This document shows positions 61,421 to 64,000 of a stretch of 64,000 bases of DNA, piece by piece. The notes beneath the pieces were generated by a model, which was not told the DNA's origin, made no database searches, and worked only from the letters and a program-made list of their open reading frames with translations. Position 1 is the first letter of the stretch. Every line of letters starts with the position of its first letter. Origin of the DNA: JACSRF01 sp964504445. GTDB lineage: Bacteria > Chloroflexota > Anaerolineae > Promineifilales > Promineifilaceae. The stretch is taken from contig CAZDEO010000018.1 in assembly GCA_964504445.1 (NCBI GenBank), positions 8,538-72,537 on the forward strand. The letters are read 5' to 3'. The position numbers were made by a program, and so were the translations under genes.

Positions 61421-63535
61421 CTAGCGACCAACCAAAATCATGATCGAGCGTGCGCCTACTAATATCTCTTTTTGATTTTTCAGGACAATCTCTTCGCCCG
61501 GCGTACACACGTCATTGGGAGCTGGCATGCTGGTATTGACAAATACATGCCATTTCTTACGTGCTGGTAGGCGGGGCAGTTCAAAAGCGTGGTTTTCCCA
61601 GTGCATGTTTGCCGCAACATAAATTGAATCGTCCGGTTCCTGCCCGCCATGGCTATGGGGGCCATCTAACATGAAGGCCAAAGTGCGGCTGAAATAAGAC
61701 CAGTCTGCTTCCCATGCTTTAACGCCATGCCAGGAAATATCGGCGTAGCCGCTGCCTACGTAATCTTCATTCCGAAAGTGGGTGGGATTACGTAAGCTGG
61801 GGTGGGCTTTGCGAAAGGCTATGCAATTTTTGAAGAAGCGAAATAGATCGGCGTTTGCATCTAGCAAGTTCCAATTGAACCAGTTCAATTCATTATCATG
61901 GCCGTAGGTGTTGTTGTTTCCCCCTTTCGTATGCCCCACTTCATCGCCCATTAGGATCATGGGAATGCCCTGGCTAACCAGGAGAATGGCGACTGCATTT
62001 TTGATCATTTGTTGCCTGAGGGCGTTAATTTGCGGACTTTTGGTTGGGCCTTCCCAGCCGCAATTCCAGCTATAATTGTCATTTTGCCCATCGCGGTTTT
62101 GCTCTCCATTGGCAAGATTGTGTTTTTCATTGTATGAAAATAAGTCGAGCAGCGTAAAACCGTCGTGGGCGGTAACAAAATTAACCGAGGCTGTTGGCCC
62201 ACGCCCAGCATAAAGGTCAGGGGAACCTTGAATGCGTTGGGCGACTTCTCCCACCTGTCCGGCTTCTCCTTTTAGAAAGCGCCGGATGCAGTCTCGGTAT
62301 TTACCATTCCATTCTCCCCAACGCCCATAGGCGGGAAAGGAACCCACCTGGTAGAGACCGGCGGCGTCCCATGCTTCGGCGATGAGCTTGGTTTTGCCCA
62401 GGATGGGATCGTGGGCCATGGCTTCCAGAAGAGGGGGGTTTGCCAGGGGATTGCCGGCACTGTCACGGCCTAAGATGGAGGCCAGGTCAAAGCGAAAGCC
62501 ATCAATGTGGTATTCGGCCACCCAATAACGCAGACAATCCATGACCATGTTGCGCACCACAGGGTTGTTGCAGTTCATGGTGTTGCCGCAGCCGCTAAAG
62601 TTTTGATAGGTGCCATCGGGGCGTAGCATGTAGTAGGTTTTGTTGTCAATGCCACGATAGGAGATGGTACGGCCGTCGTCACCACCTTCTCCGGTATGGT
62701 TAAAAGCGACGTCTAGAAAGACTTCTATATTATTTTTATGCAATTCCTTGACCAGCGCTTTGAATTCATCCATTTGCATACCGTACTGGCCAGTGGCCGC
62801 ATAACCTGCTTTGGGCGCAAAGAAATTGATGGAGTCGTAGCCCCAATATTGCATAAGCGGTTTGTTGGTGAAGGGATTGATGAAGCTGTTTTCAAACTCG
62901 TCAAACTCAAAAATCGGCATAAGCTCGACGCAGTTAATACCCAATTTCTTTAAATAGGGGATTTTTTCGCGCAGTGCGGCGAAGGTTCCAGGATATTTGA
63001 CTTGGGCGGAGGGGTGACGGGTAAAACCGCGCACGTGCATTTCGTAAATGACGAGATCTTCGGCGGGTGTTTCCAGTGGGCGATCATGAACCCAGTCAAA
63101 GTCGTCATAAGGGAGCAGCCCTCGGTGTGGATAGTGATTGTTTTGGTTGGGAAGTTGGCCCCAGACTGTACGGCCGTTTACCGCCCGCGCATAGGGATCC
63201 AGCAAAATAACCTTTTCATTAAAATGATGCCCCTCATGGGGGCGGTAGGGGCCGGAAAGCCGGAAGCCATATTCAATGCTTTCATAATCCAACTCAAAAA
63301 CCGTCATGGCAAACACGTGCCCAATGCGGAATTCATGGGGAAAGGGAATTTCTACCAGGGGGTCAGATGCGCCACGTTCAAACAAAACCAACGTACAGCC
63401 TGAGGCGTATCGGGAAAAAATAGCAAAATTGACTCCCCCGGGAACAAAAGTTGCGCCTAGAGGATAGGGTTTACCAGCACGCAAAAGGAAACGGCCGTGG
63501 CGGTGAGTCGGGTAAATATCAATCCGTTTCATCAT
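61421..63535 (-). CDS. glgX: Glycogen debranching enzyme GlgX (isoamylase-type, GH13_11)
   Basis: 704 residues. It hydrolyses alpha-1,6 branches of glycogen or limit dextrin. An N-terminal CBM48 (YPLGATFVPGGVNFAIFSRYAS, about 24-45) is followed by the GH13 barrel with the catalytic nucleophile Asp in GFRFDLA (about 345), acid Glu in LIAEAWD (about 383) and the stabilising Asp in VTAHDGFT (about 457). The start overlaps the STAS gene end by 17 bp, and the stop is eight bases before the kinase gene, so it is embedded inside a partner-switching operon. Confidence 0.96.
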   Translation of the reverse strand: MMKRIDIYPTHRHGRFLLRAGKPYPLGATFVPGGVNFAIFSRYASGCTLVLFERGASDPLVEIPFPHEFRIGHVFAMTVFELDYESIEYGFRLSGPYRPHEGHHFNEKVILLDPYARAVNGRTVWGQLPNQNNHYPHRGLLPYDDFDWVHDRPLETPAEDLVIYEMHVRGFTRHPSAQVKYPGTFAALREKIPYLKKLGINCVELMPIFEFDEFENSFINPFTNKPLMQYWGYDSINFFAPKAGYAATGQYGMQMDEFKALVKELHKNNIEVFLDVAFNHTGEGGDDGRTISYRGIDNKTYYMLRPDGTYQNFSGCGNTMNCNNPVVRNMVMDCLRYWVAEYHIDGFRFDLASILGRDSAGNPLANPPLLEAMAHDPILGKTKLIAEAWDAAGLYQVGSFPAYGRWGEWNGKYRDCIRRFLKGEAGQVGEVAQRIQGSPDLYAGRGPTASVNFVTAHDGFTLLDLFSYNEKHNLANGEQNRDGQNDNYSWNCGWEGPTKSPQINALRQQMIKNAVAILLVSQGIPMILMGDEVGHTKGGNNNTYGHDNELNWFNWNLLDANADLFRFFKNCIAFRKAHPSLRNPTHFRNEDYVGSGYADISWHGVKAWEADWSYFSRTLAFMLDGPHSHGGQEPDDSIYVAANMHWENHAFELPRLPARKKWHVFVNTSMPAPNDVCTPGEEIVLKNQKEILVGARSIMILVGR

Positions 63536-63869
63536 ACCCTAATGCTTTCAATCCTGCTTCCACCGTTTCATAATCCTGGAAAAAATCCAAAAAGCCCGTG
63601 ATTGACATAGTATCCCGAATCATTTCCCGCAACCCTACCAAAACCACTTGGCCAGATTGATTTTCGACTTCCCGGTGCAGTAGCAGCAACATACGCAGCC
63701 CTGCACTAGACATATATTCTACCCCCTCCAAGTTCAGTAATAACTTGCAGCCAAACCTAACTAAAGGCAAAAGCGTCTCTTCAACAAGATTGGCTGTTCG
63801 GCTGTTCACCTCACCAAACATTTTAACGACAATTACCTGACCCACTAATTCTGTCTCTATCCGCATCAT
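63519..63869 (-). CDS. STAS-domain anti-anti-sigma factor (SpoIIAA/RsbV-like)
   Basis: 116 residues, a single STAS domain. The phosphorylatable serine lies in YMSSAGLRMLL (Ser54/Ser55). When dephosphorylated such proteins bind the RsbW-type kinase and free the sigma factor. It is the first gene of the operon that runs to the sugar importer. Two adjacent ATG codons (63869, 63866) could serve; both follow GGGTGAG. Confidence 0.93.
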   Translation of the reverse strand: MMRIETELVGQVIVVKMFGEVNSRTANLVEETLLPLVRFGCKLLLNLEGVEYMSSAGLRMLLLLHREVENQSGQVVLVGLREMIRDTMSITGFLDFFQDYETVEAGLKALGYDETD

Positions 63870-63900
63870 CTCACCCTATAATTTTCCACCTCATCCACCC

Positions 63901-63906
63901 ATTATA
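63901..63906 (-). promoter_or_regulatory. -10 element of the STAS-glgX operon promoter
   Basis: A perfect TATAAT on the minus strand, placing transcription start near 63893 and a 24-nt leader. No good -35 is seen 17 bp upstream, which suggests an activator or an alternative sigma. Confidence 0.5.
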
Positions 63907-63935
63907 CTGAGAATACTACAAAAGAGTTACCCACT

Positions 63936-63959
63936 CAGGGCAATTGCCAGGGCAATTGC
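63936..63959. promoter_or_regulatory. 12-bp tandem direct repeat upstream of the operon promoter
   Basis: CAGGGCAATTGC twice without gap, each containing the palindrome GCAATTGC. It would lie about -43 to -66 relative to the inferred start, a typical activator position. Confidence 0.6.
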
Positions 63960-64000
63960 ATTCTCTAGGAAAATGCTCTACGTTTAGCAAAAACGTGGAG

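Overview
This window looks like a stretch of chromosome from an uncultured or filamentous member of the Chloroflexota (Anaerolineae-like). That is an inference from gene content: very large SARP/BTAD regulators with NB-ARC and TPR modules, a giant lipid-anchored alpha-2-macroglobulin, a mannosyl-3-phosphoglycerate synthase, a peptidase-S51-like protein with a CysS-like tail, and many beta-propeller and lipoprotein genes. Base composition is moderately GC-rich and coding density is high on both strands. I saw no rRNA, tRNA, CRISPR array, insertion sequence or prophage; the only phage-type gene is one lone antirepressor-like protein.

Layout. 1-7.7 kb: partial FAD oxidoreductase, a membrane protein, PEP carboxykinase (pckA), a LON-domain protein, a toast-rack lipoprotein, an M32 carboxypeptidase and a ParB-like protein. 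7.8-15.6 kb: a 1166-residue SARP-NB-ARC-TPR regulator, an esterase, an M28 peptidase lipoprotein, a DUF1992 protein and a group 2 sigma factor with its own promoter. 15.7-21.4 kb: aldehyde dehydrogenase, then a Fur-family regulator with the ECF metal transporter cbiM-cbiQ-cbiO and an S51-like protein. 21.4-26 kb: a WS/DGAT acyltransferase with a helix-hairpin-helix tail, the antirepressor-like gene, an RlmM-like methyltransferase and a histidine phosphatase. 26.1-30.2 kb: a TPP riboswitch plus terminator controlling thiB-thiP-thiQ. 30.5-35.9 kb: a mannosylglycerate operon (mpgS, GH38 mannosidase, mpgP). 36-47.6 kb, minus strand: RNase PH, alpha-2-macroglobulin, a flavin-dependent halogenase-like enzyme, a beta-hydroxyacid dehydrogenase and an S9 peptidase. 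47.8-53.4 kb: a peroxiredoxin with an in-frame UGA exactly at the peroxidatic cysteine (probable selenoprotein), a Gfo/Idh/MocA oxidoreductase, a membrane-embedded SARP-type regulator, a fatty-acyl reductase-like protein and a small unknown protein. 53.4-55.8 kb: a PQQ-type beta-propeller and PPK2. 56-63.9 kb: a seven-gene minus-strand operon joining a STAS / anti-sigma kinase / PP2C partner-switching cassette to the glycogen debranching enzyme GlgX and a sugar ABC importer.

Across all of this lies a second layer. The palindromic octamer ACGGCCGT occurs about 105 times by hand count (roughly one per 600 bp, against about 1.6 expected from composition), mostly inside genes, much like the HIP1 palindrome of cyanobacteria. 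Short tandem heptamer arrays sit at gene ends and three are carried in frame inside genes. A small hairpin family (CTAGAGC/GCTCTAG arms) lies just upstream of the ribosome binding site of three unrelated genes.

The strongest candidates for new biology are the UGA-containing peroxiredoxin, the ACGGCCGT palindrome, the partner-switch/glgX/sugar-importer operon and the membrane-anchored SARP. All functional calls are from reading motifs by eye; no database search was possible.
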